Below, in pieces: positions 12,072 through 24,900 of a DNA stretch of 64,000 nt; position 1 is the stretch's first letter; the number at the start of each line of letters is the position of its first letter. Location: NCBI GenBank assembly GCA_951230915.1, contig OX579634.1, positions 14,472,725 through 14,536,724 of the forward strand. The letters run 5' to 3'. The DNA is from Antitrichia curtipendula. Lineage: Eukaryota > Streptophyta > Bryopsida > Hypnales > Leucodontaceae. The notes under the pieces were generated by a model. It was not told where the DNA came from. It worked only from the letters and a program-made list of their open reading frames with translations, and searched no databases. A program made the translations under genes and the position numbers.

Positions 12072-13036
12072 TTAACCCCTCATCGCCGAAGCTCTAACCA
12101 TGTCAAAAAAACAACCTTGCTTTTCAAGTGTTATAAGTCTAAATGTGAGAGAGGTATGAAAATCTCAACCGTACATTCTTGTAGTGTGCATGTTGTAGAC
12201 AGTGTAAATCAAATTTGGGGTCATTTGACCATATAGATTGAAAAATTATAATGTGTTAGTGCTGAAAAAAGATGCTGAAATTTTCCTAAAAACACATTTC
12301 GAGGTGGAATTCGATTTCTAAACCTATTCAAATGAAAAAACTTTAAACTACAAGGTGATTCTAAACCAAAAGACAAACACTTTGGTGGAAAAAAAAATTT
12401 AATTGACTCATTGCATTTGCAAAATTGTTTTGAAATGTCAAAAACACTGAAAAAAGTAGCAAAAAAACACAGCTACAGCTGAACCTACCTCTGCTAAAAT
12501 GCTTCTTAGTCAATCATATCTTCTTGGATTGATATGAAATTTTTACCACAAGAACTAGACTAGTATGTGAAACTTTTCCAACGAAAGTTATTGAAAAAAA
12601 AACTGTATGAAGAAGTTATAAGCCACCAAAGTTCACTGTAATGCAAAAATGTCTGGATTTTGAACTTTGAATTGCTCCCAAGCATTCAAAACAACTTGGG
12701 TTGACATGAAAATTTAACCACAATATCTAGACTTAAAGGGGAACATAACACAACACATTTTGTTGAAAATGAACATTGGATGAAGGAGATACAAGCCCCC
12801 GAAGTTGCAGCCTTCAAATGCAGTTTGGTGAATTCAAATTGAACCTATGAACTTCGATTGGATTTCAAGAAATCAATAAAGCTTTTATTCATCTGAAAAT
12901 TCTACCACATAAACTAGAAGAGAGAGCGCAACTTTACCAACAAGTTTTATTGAATTTGGACATCGGATGCAAAAGTTACAGCACTTTGAATTTTCTGTGA
13001 GGACACTTTTGGTCCCTTGCGGCGATGAGGGGTTAA
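12072..13036 (-). mobile_element. piggyBac-like non-autonomous element, copy 2 (PB2), inverted
   Basis: TTAA at 12072-12075 and 13033-13036 flank 957 bp whose ends both begin CCCCTCATCGCCG. It is the reverse complement of PB1 along nearly all of its length (roughly 85-90 % identity by eye), including the conserved inner-end words GACCAAAAGTGTCC and CAAAGTGTTTGTCTTTTGGT. The terminal inverted repeats are better preserved than in PB1. It lacks coding capacity. Confidence 0.7.
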
Positions 13037-14084
13037 GGTGCTCTAGGATAAGAGCTTTTGAGTAGTATGAGGTTGGCAATTTACAATGATATGCGCTCCT
13101 AGACTTTGATGGAATCGTGTCACAGTTGATTTTTCAACAACCTACTTTAGTTTTTGTGTCACATGCACTATCTTGTAGACTGTGTTGTGTGACCTTGAAC
13201 AAATATAAAGATTCTTGAAGTATGACAATTCATAAAAATTGGAGTTAATTCTCTTTATGCAAGATAGGCACCCCTATCAATTGTACACCAAGTCACCCTA
13301 TTTGAGCCTACATCACAACCTTTCAAATGTTCTCTACTAATACGCCATAGTCAAATAGTCAAATAGTAATACACACAGTCACATTTTACAAACAAATTTT
13401 TTTTGAGAATCTCTTACTTCTTATTGTGACATGTTTTAATCTATAAGTGTTATGAAGTTCATATTATGGATAATGAATAGAGTTTTTATGCATGATGTTT
13501 GGTCCAAAATTCTTCATTCATCCCAAGTATTGCATGAAACTTTGAACAACAAGTTTTATTACAACCAATTTATTAAAATTGACTTGAAATAACATACTTA
13601 TATTAACAAATAAGTTAATACATGTTTTAAGTTTAAAAAAAATTAAGCTTTAAAGGGATTTACTAATGCTCTCACTTGGTGCTAATGAAGGAGCTAGTTA
13701 TTGCCTTGATTCTTTATTGTTTTTGGAAAATACAGTTTTCAACACGTGTTTGCAATATAAGTGTTGTTGTTTATAAAAAAATATGAAAGTCTTATTTGTA
13801 GATTCCACTTATATTAGAAAGCGGAAATGCTTACTTGTTGTGGTAATTTGTTGAATTTTGTATACATCATGTATGAACTTTGAACTTCAAAGGTCAACAA
13901 ATGAATGAACTTTCCAATAGATTTTTGTATTGTAAGGTGTGCGACTAGAACATCTGTATTCTACCTAGCGACTTGTACATTCCAAAGTCAGGTGAGTCAT
14001 GAGGTAATTTCTCTGGGTAAAGCAACCTAATTGTTAAGGCAACCCAATTTCACTATTCAGTAGTGTAGCTAATTAGGGGCTTTT
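13037..14084. other. AT-rich intergenic DNA, nothing recognised
   Basis: Only short interrupted frames are present. No gene or RNA is supported. Confidence 0.6.
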
Positions 14085-14196
14085 GACTTGATTGCAAGTA
14101 TGAATTTGAAATTTGCAAATTTTTATCGTGCGTGGCAAATAAAAAATTTCAGCGTTTTCCGTCATGGATGAGCGAGGGGTCCGGTTCACCCCGGGC
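14085..14196. repeat. Truncated copy of MITE B
   Basis: About 110 bp match the right-hand part of the element at 2801-3035. Shared words include ATTTGCAAATTT, GTGGCAAATAAAAAATTT and GAGCGAGGGGTC, followed by a diverged copy of the end. The left terminus is missing. Confidence 0.65.
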
Positions 14197-15048
14197 TCAC
14201 GACGGACGCCGAAAGTCTTTACCGTCTTTTGTCTCCTTTCAGCCATTCATTGAAAAAAGGGAGTGGGACCTGTGCACTGCACTGTGTAGTACTTCCTTTG
14301 AAGCAGCAAGCTTCCTTGTCAACTGCAACAAATCCAACATCCGAGAAAAGGTCCACGGGGAAGCTAAAGTTGCACGAATTGCACCAACAATTGACACCAC
14401 TTACAAAGCGACCAGAACTTCCAAAATTTCCAAGTTTTCGAAGAGATAAAATTAGAGTTAATTGTAAAGTTGTTGCAACTGAATGACATCAGAAAAGTTG
14501 GGCCAAATTGTTTGGATGCCATCCTGACACCAAAGGCTGCATTTAAGTCATTTTAGTGTCATTTTATCCACACTAAGTTGGTATGGAGGTTGGCACCAAA
14601 TTAACTTAATAGCATCTCCATGCACCATCTTGACACCATATTCACATGCCTTGAATTTCCCTTGGAGGGACCACGAGCCAGAGTTTGAGATAAACTAAAC
14701 AAGATTAAACCGTCCCAAGCACCCAAATGAGGGTGTGATGGAGTTTCATTGGTGTTGTGTTTCTTCTAAGGTAGGCACCCCCAAAATGGCACCTGACCTT
14801 AAAGTGCCATCTACAGGATGTGTACATTTCCAAAATCAGTTATGTACCTATTTGGATGGAGCGCTTTCAGAAACAAACTTTGACCCTTAATAACTTTTGC
14901 ATGCGGTGTCCAAATGCCACGTTCTCTGGTGCGTTGGAACCTCCTTTCACTTGCCAACAAGAAAAATATGAAAAATTTGACCAGTCTAATAGTAGTAACT
15001 AGGCTCAGTAGCAAAAAGTGACGGTTTTGGGTGTACCCACCTTATACT
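14197..15048. other. Intergenic DNA with degenerate repeats
   Basis: No gene was recognised. Words such as GACACCA and GGCACC recur between 14.5 and 14.8 kb. At 14891 there is a copy of the dispersed core TAACTTTTGCAT followed by GTGTCCAAAT. A frame of 105 codons at 14132-14449 lacks any known motif. Confidence 0.45.
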
Positions 15049-15190
15049 AAGGTGAAAACACCCTAAACCGTCCATGTACCCAATTCTGTCACTATGTACC
15101 AAGGGTGCACATTTTTGTAGTAAGAATGTACTCTGTTGATACATGGTGACGGAATTGGGTACAGGGATGGTTTAGGGTGTTTCCACCTTT
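15049..15190. repeat. 142-bp hairpin-forming inverted repeat
   Basis: The arms are about 55 bp each. The left arm begins AAGGTGAAAACACCCTAAAC. The right arm, reverse complemented, begins AAAGGTGGAAACACCCTAAA. Both continue through TGTACCCAATT and GTCAC to ATGTA. Identity is high (about 85-90 % by eye) and the loop is about 30 bp. It could be a small MITE; a small-RNA precursor is a less likely alternative. Confidence 0.7.
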
Positions 15191-15827
15191 TCTTCCTCTA
15201 ACACCACTTTGTACAAACTGGGGTTCACTTTATTAATAATTATATTGCTTTTGCCAAGTTTTATGATGTTTCCCTCCCTCATACAACTGGGGGGTATTTT
15301 ACAATTATCTCTATTGCCATTGTAAGTTGAGATTTACGATGTTTTTTGCTTATATATACGTGAGTAGGGAGAAATTATAATTGAGGGATAGTTTTGCCTT
15401 TTCGGCAAACTAAAATCAGCCAAAAAGTTAATGTTCAATGTTGAAAATAGTTTTCCAGAAGGTTAATCATAAACTTGTCTATACTGCTTTTTGAGAGCTT
15501 GCTTTGAAAACATTGTAGCCAACCATTCCAATTGTACACTTCTATGTATAGGTAGAATTTTTTTTTTTAAATTGGTAGGTTTGATTCTAGGTGCATGGAA
15601 GTCAACCAACCCTTGGAGACTCAAACCTCTCTTGCTTTGAATCCAAGCAACAAAGAAAAAAAGAACTACAAAACATTAAAAACATACAGTGTTTTTTTCC
15701 ACCCTCCAAATGGGGTAGGCTAAATGGGAGGTGTCTATTGACATATAAAACATGTTGCCAATAGCTTTGGCTAGTGCTTGGGTGGATTTTGGAGAATGAT
15801 AATGGGTTTCACAATCATATGCATTGG
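15191..15827. other. Intergenic DNA, nothing recognised
   Basis: AT-rich with no supported gene. It separates the hairpin element from the third piggyBac-like element. Confidence 0.6.
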
Positions 15828-16760
15828 TTAACCCCTAAAGGACCAAAGTGTGTTTTTTGGCAACATAGCAATTTTGGGCAGCTCACTTCGAATGGAATTT
15901 ACATTTTTGTTCTTTGAAATTTTCATACAACACGTGCCCGAGGAGTAGCTTTAAGGCCCAACAATTTTCATAAATTTTGACTACATGGTTAAAAAGTTAT
16001 TGCATGATATGTCATTTTCAGTCCTTGGTGGGCAGCAAGGGCAGCAAAAAAAATTCTTTAAAAATCACTTTTTAAGAAAATAAAAATTTGGTTCTTTAGA
16101 TTTATATGTACACGGGAAGCTTTGAATCATTCCATTTAGATCTATGAGTCAAAAGTTATGAGGATTCTTAGTTTAAGGGTAGTTATGGAATCTCAACTCT
16201 AAAATAAACTTTGAAGTCCTTTATTTAGCTCAATTTTCAATATTTTTGAAAAAAAATAAAAACATTCGGTGTAGATTGTTTATTACAACATTACAACCGT
16301 TGGGATTGGCATTTTCAATTCCATAAATAAATTCTTCACAATTTAGTGTTTTGAATCATTCTCTACCTCTTCCTACTTACTATTTTTTTCCTATATGTTG
16401 TACAGTTCCAAATGATCTGAAAATTTTCAAGCATGTAGCCAACTTGCCTTCAAGAATAAATCCAAAGAGTAACCACCATTTTGGACATTTTTTCATACAA
16501 ATGTGACCTTGTGAAGGGCAGCTGCCCGTTTTTTTGCAGGGACAGAAAAAGGATTTTTGTCAATTCAAACGCTATTATCTTGCAATCCACATGGTGGAAA
16601 ATTCTGAAATTTTTTCCACATCTTCTTAAACAAGTTTACTACAAGATCCTATGGTTACATGTGTCCAAATTTTTTTTTTCTAAAATTCCACAGTAGTATT
16701 AGAAATGGCAGTTTTGGAGCGTTTTTGGTGAAAACATAGTCAATAACATTTAGGGGTTAA
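15828..16760. mobile_element. piggyBac-like non-autonomous element, copy 3 (PB3, diverged)
   Basis: TTAA at 15828-15831 and 16757-16760 flank 925 bp with ends CCCCTAAAGGACC and (reverse complement of the right end) CCCCTAAATG. Size, TTAA sites, CCCCT tips and a following GGACCAAA word are shared with PB1/PB2. The interior is diverged and not alignable by eye, although it too contains repeated AAAAGTTAT-type phrases. There is no coding capacity. It is probably a different subfamily of the same superfamily. Confidence 0.6.
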
Positions 16761-18700
16761 CAATGTTAAACTAATTCTTCCCTTTTAAAGGTCTATGTGA
16801 ATAGAGAGTGCATTTGTTTAGGATCCTATAGTAAAGTCTACAGGATAATAGAAGATAGTCAAAAATTACATTGCATACACAATGATAGTATACTCTCTTT
16901 CTATCTTCTATGTGTTTTCTTGACAATTGTTTCATCAAAAATGTATATTAAATTTTAATAATGGAGCTTTTAAAGATGTTGTAGATGTTAACAATTAAAT
17001 GAAGATATATTATTTCAATTTACTCATTAGTTTCAATTGTAAATTTATTTTCAACATTTTTCTATTTTAATGTCATTTTGAAGTTTAGTTTTTTAAATTA
17101 TATTTTATTTCACAAGAAGATTCAAATTCAAATTTGTTGTCTAATCCCTAATATATGAGGCGGCTTTTCTATTGCATAATGTTTTTTCTTGCAATGAAGT
17201 TGCTTTTTTTTCAATGGAATGTTGATTACAAAATCCCATTTTCTAAACTCCACATTAATTGTTTTGTCTATTGTTCAGCATTCATTTGGTAATAAAGATT
17301 TTTTCTATCAATTACTATTAAATGGCCTTTTCTATATATAACTCCCAAATCAATACATCTATATTGTGAATTTTGCAAAAATGCAATTCATTTAATATTG
17401 AAATGATAGACATATTAAAGTGATCATCATTTGTGCAATTTGTAGATAAATTAGATTCTAGCTAGAATTTTTTTGGTCTTAATGTTTCCAATTTTGAAGT
17501 GTAAAGTTCTATCTTTTACCTATTGGATGTGGGAATGGGGTGCTAGATGGTTGTTGTAGCATGTCCAAATTGGAAAGATAGTGTTCATGTGGAATAGAAG
17601 CTAGTTGGTATTTGCACTAGAAATTGCTTCGTGGGAATTAGATTCTAATGATTGTGACTATTTCTAACTTTGTACTCATAGGCGTTGAAATGTGGGTTGG
17701 TTTGCCTTGGTACTTAGTTGGCTTCCCCAATTTGGAAGTCATCATTGCAAGGAAAGCATTGAGTCCAGCCTAAGTTGGTTGTAGTGTTTTGTTGGGATTT
17801 TTGGTGATTAATGCAATGCAATTGCCTAATTTAAATGTGCTTTGAGTTTCATGTACGAAAGAAGTTGATTATTGGAATTGTAAGAGTGTATCTGCCATGA
17901 ATCTAGGATATCATTGTAATATGATGTTGTTGATTTGAAGTCGAGTTAAATAAATTTCTAACCCTAGTTGGATGTAGATTGTATTATTTTTTTGATTCGT
18001 TTGATGTTTGTTGGATAATTGAGTGAACTTAGAATCTAGAATTATTGTAAATTTATACCAACTATTATATCAATTTGTGGTTGGGAGTATAACATTGGAA
18101 TTTCTACTTTGTCTTCCGACTTCAGTATCTTCCTTGGTTTGAACTTATTATACTAAAGAATATTTTCTATTTGGTCATTATTCAGTATTCACTCCAAGAC
18201 AATTATCTTTAGATTGCTAATGAATTCTATTTTTTTGTTTTTAAAGAAAATTTGAAAGTCTCTTATTGTACACTTTTTACTTAGGAAGGGATTGTGCAAA
18301 AGTCCAAAAAATCATGTGAATGTGAAAGTAAAAGTTTGTAAATTCTAAAATATATAAATAATAAACCACCTATACATACTAATATATCCACCTCAAAATG
18401 TTTCATTAATATTCTTAAAATAGTGATAAAATTTCCTTAAAATATTCTATATTTATCCAAATTTTATAAAATATTTTTAGAATATTTATATTATATCATA
18501 TTTCCTCTCAAAATACCCTTTGAACTCACATGGGTTCAAATAAATACATTAGTTACTCCCCAAGACTTTTGTGCCCTCTGCGTCTTTATAAAGTTAATTC
18601 AAATGATTTCAATTCACAAGTTTTTGTTGTATCTTTCCATTTTCGGTACAAAACAATTCTCCAACCACAATCCACATAAATGACCATCAGTTAGTTTCGC
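16761..18700. other. AT-rich intergenic DNA upstream of the helicase
   Basis: About 1.9 kb are very AT-rich, with only short frames. No gene or structured repeat is supported. The promoter of the helicase should lie in its distal part. Confidence 0.55.
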
Positions 18701-18977
18701 CCACCCACACTACATCCATCCATATTTATTCATCCTTCGGGCACTTCCTTCTCCTTGGCAATCAGAGACCAAAGAATTAGGGTTGAGGTTTAGGGCTCTC
18801 TGCACAGTTGCTCCGTTCAATTTTCGAGCAGCTTGGGCGTTACTGTGACATCCTTCGGAAAATCTGTAATTCGATTCGAACTGCCAACGGAGCTTGTTTT
18901 GTTGGTTTCTAAGAATACGAGTATCAGCTGGCGTTTATGTCAGGGTTTCTTCTGGTAAATTTCAGGCAGGGTTTAAG

Positions 18978-18985
18978 TAGGGTTT
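18978..18985 (-). promoter_or_regulatory. Telo-box core in helicase leader
   Basis: TAGGGTTT (AAACCCTA on the minus strand) lies 11 bp before the helicase ATG, in the likely 5' leader. A near-match, TTAGGGTTGAGGTTTAGGG, sits at about 18778-18796. In plants, telo-boxes are enriched in promoters and leaders of ribosomal-protein and nucleolar genes, which fits this product. Confidence 0.5.
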
Positions 18986-18995
18986 AGGACTTACA

Positions 18996-21900
18996 ATGAA
19001 TAAGGATTTTGTGTTCGAGCTCGAGGGGGTTGTGAATGTGGTGAAGAAGAAGACGGTGGTGCAGCCTCTGTCGGACGACGAGGAAAGCGATGTCGATGAG
19101 GAAATGGAAGAATACGGCGGTTTGCGCTCTGAGAAAGTCGTGAAGGACAAGAAGACGGCTGTTCAGTCGCTATCGGACGAAGGGGAAAGCGATGTTGATG
19201 AGGAAGGTGACGAAGAGGAAGACGATGCTGATGAGGAAAGTGACGAAGAGGGAAGCGATGTCGAGGAGGAGGAGGAAGACGATGTTGATGAGGACATGGA
19301 AGAAGAGGTAAGTGATGACGACGGGGAAAACGACGGAGAAGAAGATGGTGACGACGACGAAGACGATGTCGTTGAGGAAATGGAAGAACAGTCCAAGGAA
19401 AGAAAAAAATCTCGCAGCAAACCTGTGAAAGTTCATGTGGAAAATGTTCATGGCACAGAGGAGGATAAGCGAGCTAGTAGTTTTTTCTCTTCATCGGCTG
19501 GGGCGTCGTTTAGTGCTCAATCTTTTGGAGAGCTTAATCTGTCGAGACCTCTGATTCGTGCTTGCGAGGCTCTTGGCTATAAGCAGCCCACGCCTATTCA
19601 GGTAATTTCGATGTCGTGTTGTATATATCAGGTTTGCGCTAGAACCTGTTGGCGAAGAGAAGATCCGTGTGCTTTCTCAGTGCCATTAGGGTTTCAATGT
19701 CTCTGATTACGATTTCTGTTGTTGCAGGCTGCTTGCATACCGCTAGCATTGACGGGGCGGGATATATGTGGAAGTGCTGTTACAGGATCGGGCAAAGTGA
19801 GTTGTTATCCTTATATTGCTATCTTTAATTCAATTCCAACTCTATCAATGCAATCGAATATTGATACTGATTTAATGAAACATAAATGATTTTGTTACAG
19901 ACCGGAGCTTTTGCTTTACCTATGTTGGAGCGACTGCTGTATCGTCCACGTCGTATTCCTGCTATTCGATGTTTGATTTTGACACCTACGAGAGAGCTTG
20001 CAGTCCAGTAAGTGCTTTGAGTTTCTTGCATTGTGCAATTCACTTGGTACGCAACCTGCACTGTATTTATGGTGCTGTTTTCTATGAAGCATGTTTGTGA
20101 CCTTCACATAATTCCACTCTTTGTTTGGGTTGTTTGTGATGGCATTGATATCAGTTGATTACATGCTATTGTGTTCATAGGGTGCATGAAATGGTGCAAA
20201 AATTGGCTCAGTTCACTGATATTACTGCCGCCCTCGTCGTCGGTGGTCTTTCTAGTAAGGTACGTAGGCTAGCATCGACTTTGACAGCTTGAATCATCAA
20301 ATTTTATCAGCAGCTGGAATCTTGTAGTTTAGTGTTTCTGGTTTGTTTTTTCTTCATTGAGTTGTATAATGGTAGTTTTAATTTCGTTTCCAATTTAAAT
20401 ATATGGAGTTTCTGTTATCAGTCAAGGAAGCAGTGTTCCCATTGCTTTCAGTAGCGTTAGATGTTATGCTGTTCATCTATTATATTCAATTACGGAAGGG
20501 TAGTATCGGAGAGAATCAAGTTTGAATACACTGGGTATCGTTTGTTTTCTTACTGATACTGTGTTCAATGAATAAGGATACTAAATCATTGTAATCACTT
20601 AAATGTTTATTTTAGACCTAGTTATGATTCATGTTTAACGCGATTCACTCTGCAGGTGCAAGAAGTTGCTCTGAGAGCACGACCAGATATTGTGGTGGCC
20701 ACTCCTGGACGCATTTTAGATCATTTACAAAATTCACTTTCAGTAGGATTAGAGGATCTGTCCATCCTTGTGCTAGATGAGGCAGATCGTCTTCTTGAGC
20801 TCGGGTTCACTCAAGAAGTTCACGAACTGGTGGGTAACCATCACGTCAACTATTTTCATATATTCTTTCTGATCCTGTTGTTACTGTCTTTGTGAAAGGT
20901 TCTTATTGCATTATAAGGAATTTGATTGTGCTTTTCGTTTTTTCCCTAGTCGTCTCCATCTGATGCTATCCTATCTTACGCACTTCAGGTTCGCCAGTGT
21001 CCAAAGAGGAGGCAGACTATGCTGTTTTCTGCAACAATGACAGAACAGGTTTCTAATCTCATCAATCTGTCACTGAACAGCCCTGTGCGCCTTTCAGCAG
21101 ATCCATCCACGAAAAGACCTATTTCTTTGTCTGAAGAGTACGCTCAAGAACTCATTTTGCCTTTTTGGACTATTGCCATTCGCATACCATTTTATGTGTA
21201 TGATTCCCTTTTCAAGCAGTAATGACTGGTGTTACTGATAATATCTTCAATATGTACAAGCATTAAACTGTTGTCAATGACACGCTGTCTGGGTTCCCAA
21301 TGTTGTTCATTGTACTCATGAGTTTCCTTTTTATAGTTTATCCTGATGCACGATTATCTGGGTTTGATATCTTAGGGTGGTTAAGATCAGGCCAGCTTTT
21401 GAGGAGGATAAAGAGGCTGTTTTGCTAGCTCTGTGTACACGAACTTTCAAAGAGAAAGTCATTATATTCAGGTTTGAGCAGCCGTTACTGACTTAAGTAC
21501 TTAGTAGTTCAGTTGAAGACTTATGGTGTAGTACAGCACATATGTTTCCGTAATGTCTCTTTGGTTGTGGTTCTCAAAGTTCCTAAAGTTGTCTTTCTTT
21601 ATTGAGTTGACATAAATTCTGTTGTATTGACTATTAGACTCTGAAAATGGCTCCTATTTCATATGCGCTGATTTAGATAGCTCTATGAGAATGTGGATTC
21701 TGGAGATGTTTACTGTTGTGTGGATTATCTGTGACCAGTGGAATGAAGGTGGAAGCGCATCGGTTGAAGATTTTATTTACCCTTTCGGGCTTGAAAGCAG
21801 CTGAATTGCATGGAAACCTTACACAAAATATGCGACTTGAGGTACGATACTGATGGTGTGATGGTTGTGGTTGTGGTTGTGGTTTGTGATCGGAGGTCTT

Positions 21901-24900
21901 ATTGCAGTTGAATTTGGTGTGCATTTCCCCCATTTCTTCCTTCTCTTTGGTTATTTTGTGATTATTTTAGTAGGAGATCACTACCGTGTCCACGGACGAA
22001 AGGAGCTTTGTCTTAAACTTATTTTTTTAATGGAGAACTTCTGGTATCAAATGTTTCTTTCTTTTTATTTCAGTTGCTGGTTCCTGCTTTCAGATCCTGA
22101 CATATGTCCGTCCACTAACAATCATGTCGCTGGCGTGGCAGGCTTTGGAGAGCTTCAAAAAGCAAGAAGTGGATTTTCTGATTGCAACAGATGTTGCCGC
22201 TCGTGTAAGTGTCTGGAGTTCGTTGTCTGAGAATTGATTTCTGTCAGAACTAGAGTCGGTTATCAATTTCGTACTCTGAATTGTCTCGTACTCTCAAGGC
22301 CTTTACAGCATTAGCCTTGCTTTTGACGTATAGCAGAGAAATATAGATTGTTTAGGACATATTTTCATGCAGCAATCCAACCTATTCACCCAGCAGAAAG
22401 AAATGTCTCCCGTGCTTGGGTTCCGTCTTTGTCCTATTATAAATTTGATAGTTTTAGGATCCGCGGAAACATACCCTCTCTCTGACCCTTTCTACTGTTT
22501 GCCTGGTCACTGATTTGTTCCTCATGTTTTTTCAGGGTCTTGACATTGTTGGAGTGGAGACTGTTATCAATTTTCATTGTCCAGCGGACATCACAATGTA
22601 AGAACTGATTATCCATAGCTTTGACAAGTTATATAAGCTAGGTGGACATCGATAATATTGTCTTTAGTATTCATACAGTTGAAATTTCACCAAAGGCAGT
22701 TCATTGGAATTGCTGAAAATTCAAGTTTGCTTTTGGTCGCTTCCAGATACGTTCACAGAGTTGGTCGAACTGCCAGAGCTGGGCGGAAAGGATGTGCTGT
22801 TACATTCGTTACAGAGCGAGAGCGTTCATTGCTAAAAGCGATTGTAAGTAATCAGTTTCTGATTTGTCGTTGCTTTCAGATGTCTTATTTATAACGAGGT
22901 TGATTAACTGTCATGTTCGAATTGCTCAGGCTAAGAAAGCGGGATCACAGTTAAAAAATCGTCAAGTTGCTCCTCCTGCTATTTATAAATGGAGATCTTT
23001 GATAGAGGAGATGGAAGACGGAGTGAGGGAGGTGATGCAGGCTGAAAGGTACATGTGGATTTTTTTTCTAATATATTTTTGGGTTTTGACACTCGGTGCC
23101 TGTGTGTACTGTTTGGTTTGTTCTGACCCTTTCCGCCTACGTATTTGCTTACTATTGCATATCCTTCGCCTCTTATGTTGCTTGCTGGAGTATTTAGGAA
23201 AGTGATTTTCTTATATGTACATAGTTCATCCAGGCTGAAGTGGTAAAATTGTTATTCAGCTTTTCTTGCTTTTATGGGACGCTTTAACTCTCACATATGG
23301 TTCGCCTCCTGTGGTTCAGGGAAGAGAAGGCTCTTAGGAAGGCAGAAATGGAAGTTAATAAGGTTAGTGTTTCTTTGTACTTTCATTTTTGAAATATCTT
23401 TGTTATCTTTGTACCCTTGAGGTTTTGTTTCTTGTTGAAGACGTTTTCTTGTGGCGATATTAAGAAACGATTTTTCAACAAATTGTCAGGCACAAAATAT
23501 GATGGAGCACGAGAAAGAGATATACTCAAGACCAAAACGGGAGTGGTTTTTAACTACCAAGGAAAAGAGGGCTACTGCCAAGGTAAGATAATCTATGATA
23601 TGAAGTATGATATGCTTTGTTTTATAATTAGATGTGGAGGGCTTAATTATTTTGGACACTATGAAATTTTAATTTTTGTTTCTCTGCTGCGGCTCTAGGA
23701 TCGTGCACTAATAGTGTGGACCAATGCATATATGAAATCCTGTCCTACTCGAAATTTGCTTGATGTGTATAATCGACACGCAAGTGCTCGGGTCTGACCG
23801 ATCGTGACATCCCTCGCTGTCTGTGATCCACACAACCTCTGCATCTGCAATTGGTATTGTAATGTTTTGATGGAGAATAGAGACGGAGCTTGATGTAGGA
23901 TGTTGGTGTTTTGAAACCTTGCTGGTATTAGTTAGATTGATTCATCGGCCTGACCTCTTAACGTGAACTCGCTTTTTCTCATGCAGGCGAGAAAAGATGG
24001 GAATGGAGAAGCAATTCCTGCCGCAATGTCTGTAGAGGAAGCAGATGAGGTTAAACGAAAAGAAAAGCGAAAAAGAGAGCGAGAGGTATGAATTTGAAGT
24101 CAACTAAGTTTCAGAAATGGAAACTCAGCTTTCGGATTGGGCTCGCCCTTCATGTTCGGTTCTTGTCGATATTGCTAAGTTGCTCGACTGTTTGGATTGA
24201 CAAGCGTGCATAATTTGTTTCCCTGAACTAGGTGCTCGATGTTCAGAATCTACTAGTCAATTGCTCACACTTAATAAAATAGAAAGAATGGTATACTTTT
24301 ATGCTCACTGTTCACGTTGTTTTTTCTTATCAGAAAAACATGACCCGACGCCAACGAAGGAAATTAGAGGCCGAGCGAGAGGATGCAGAAGATGTAGATG
24401 AAGGGCCAGACTCTGAAGCTGATGAAGAGGTTATCATTCTTTGGCAACCTCATTAATGTTCTGCTGTAGTCAAGCAATTAGTTCCCTTGAGGCTGTTATA
24501 TAATTTTACCTAAGCATTTCATAGAAGATCAAGCTTTACGTATTCTACCTTTCGTTGACTTCTTGTTGAATTTCAGGTGGGAAAAAAGAGAAGCAAAAAG
24601 GGGAAGCCATCGGAGGATAAAAAGGCTGGCAATACATCCGTTGTAGATCTTGCCTATCGTCGTGCGAAGGCTGCTAAATCAGTTGACCGGTTGGTGAAAG
24701 CTGGAAAGATTGGACCCCAAAAGAAACTCAAAGGATCGAAAACAAGTGACCAGAAAACTGAAAGTCGGAAAGCTAAGGCCGAGGAACTATTTGAAGGTGA
24801 TTTTAGTGAGGACAAACGGAAGAAAAAAGAATTTCAACCGAAGAAGCCAACAAGGAAACCGGGAGTTTCGAAAAGATCTTTCAAGAGTAAATCAAGGTCT

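Noticed and set aside
19163..19451. Minus-strand Ser- or Phe/Val-rich frames opposite the helicase first exon
   Set aside because: They are the reverse complement of the GAA/GAC-rich acidic tract of the helicase and arise from its codon bias.
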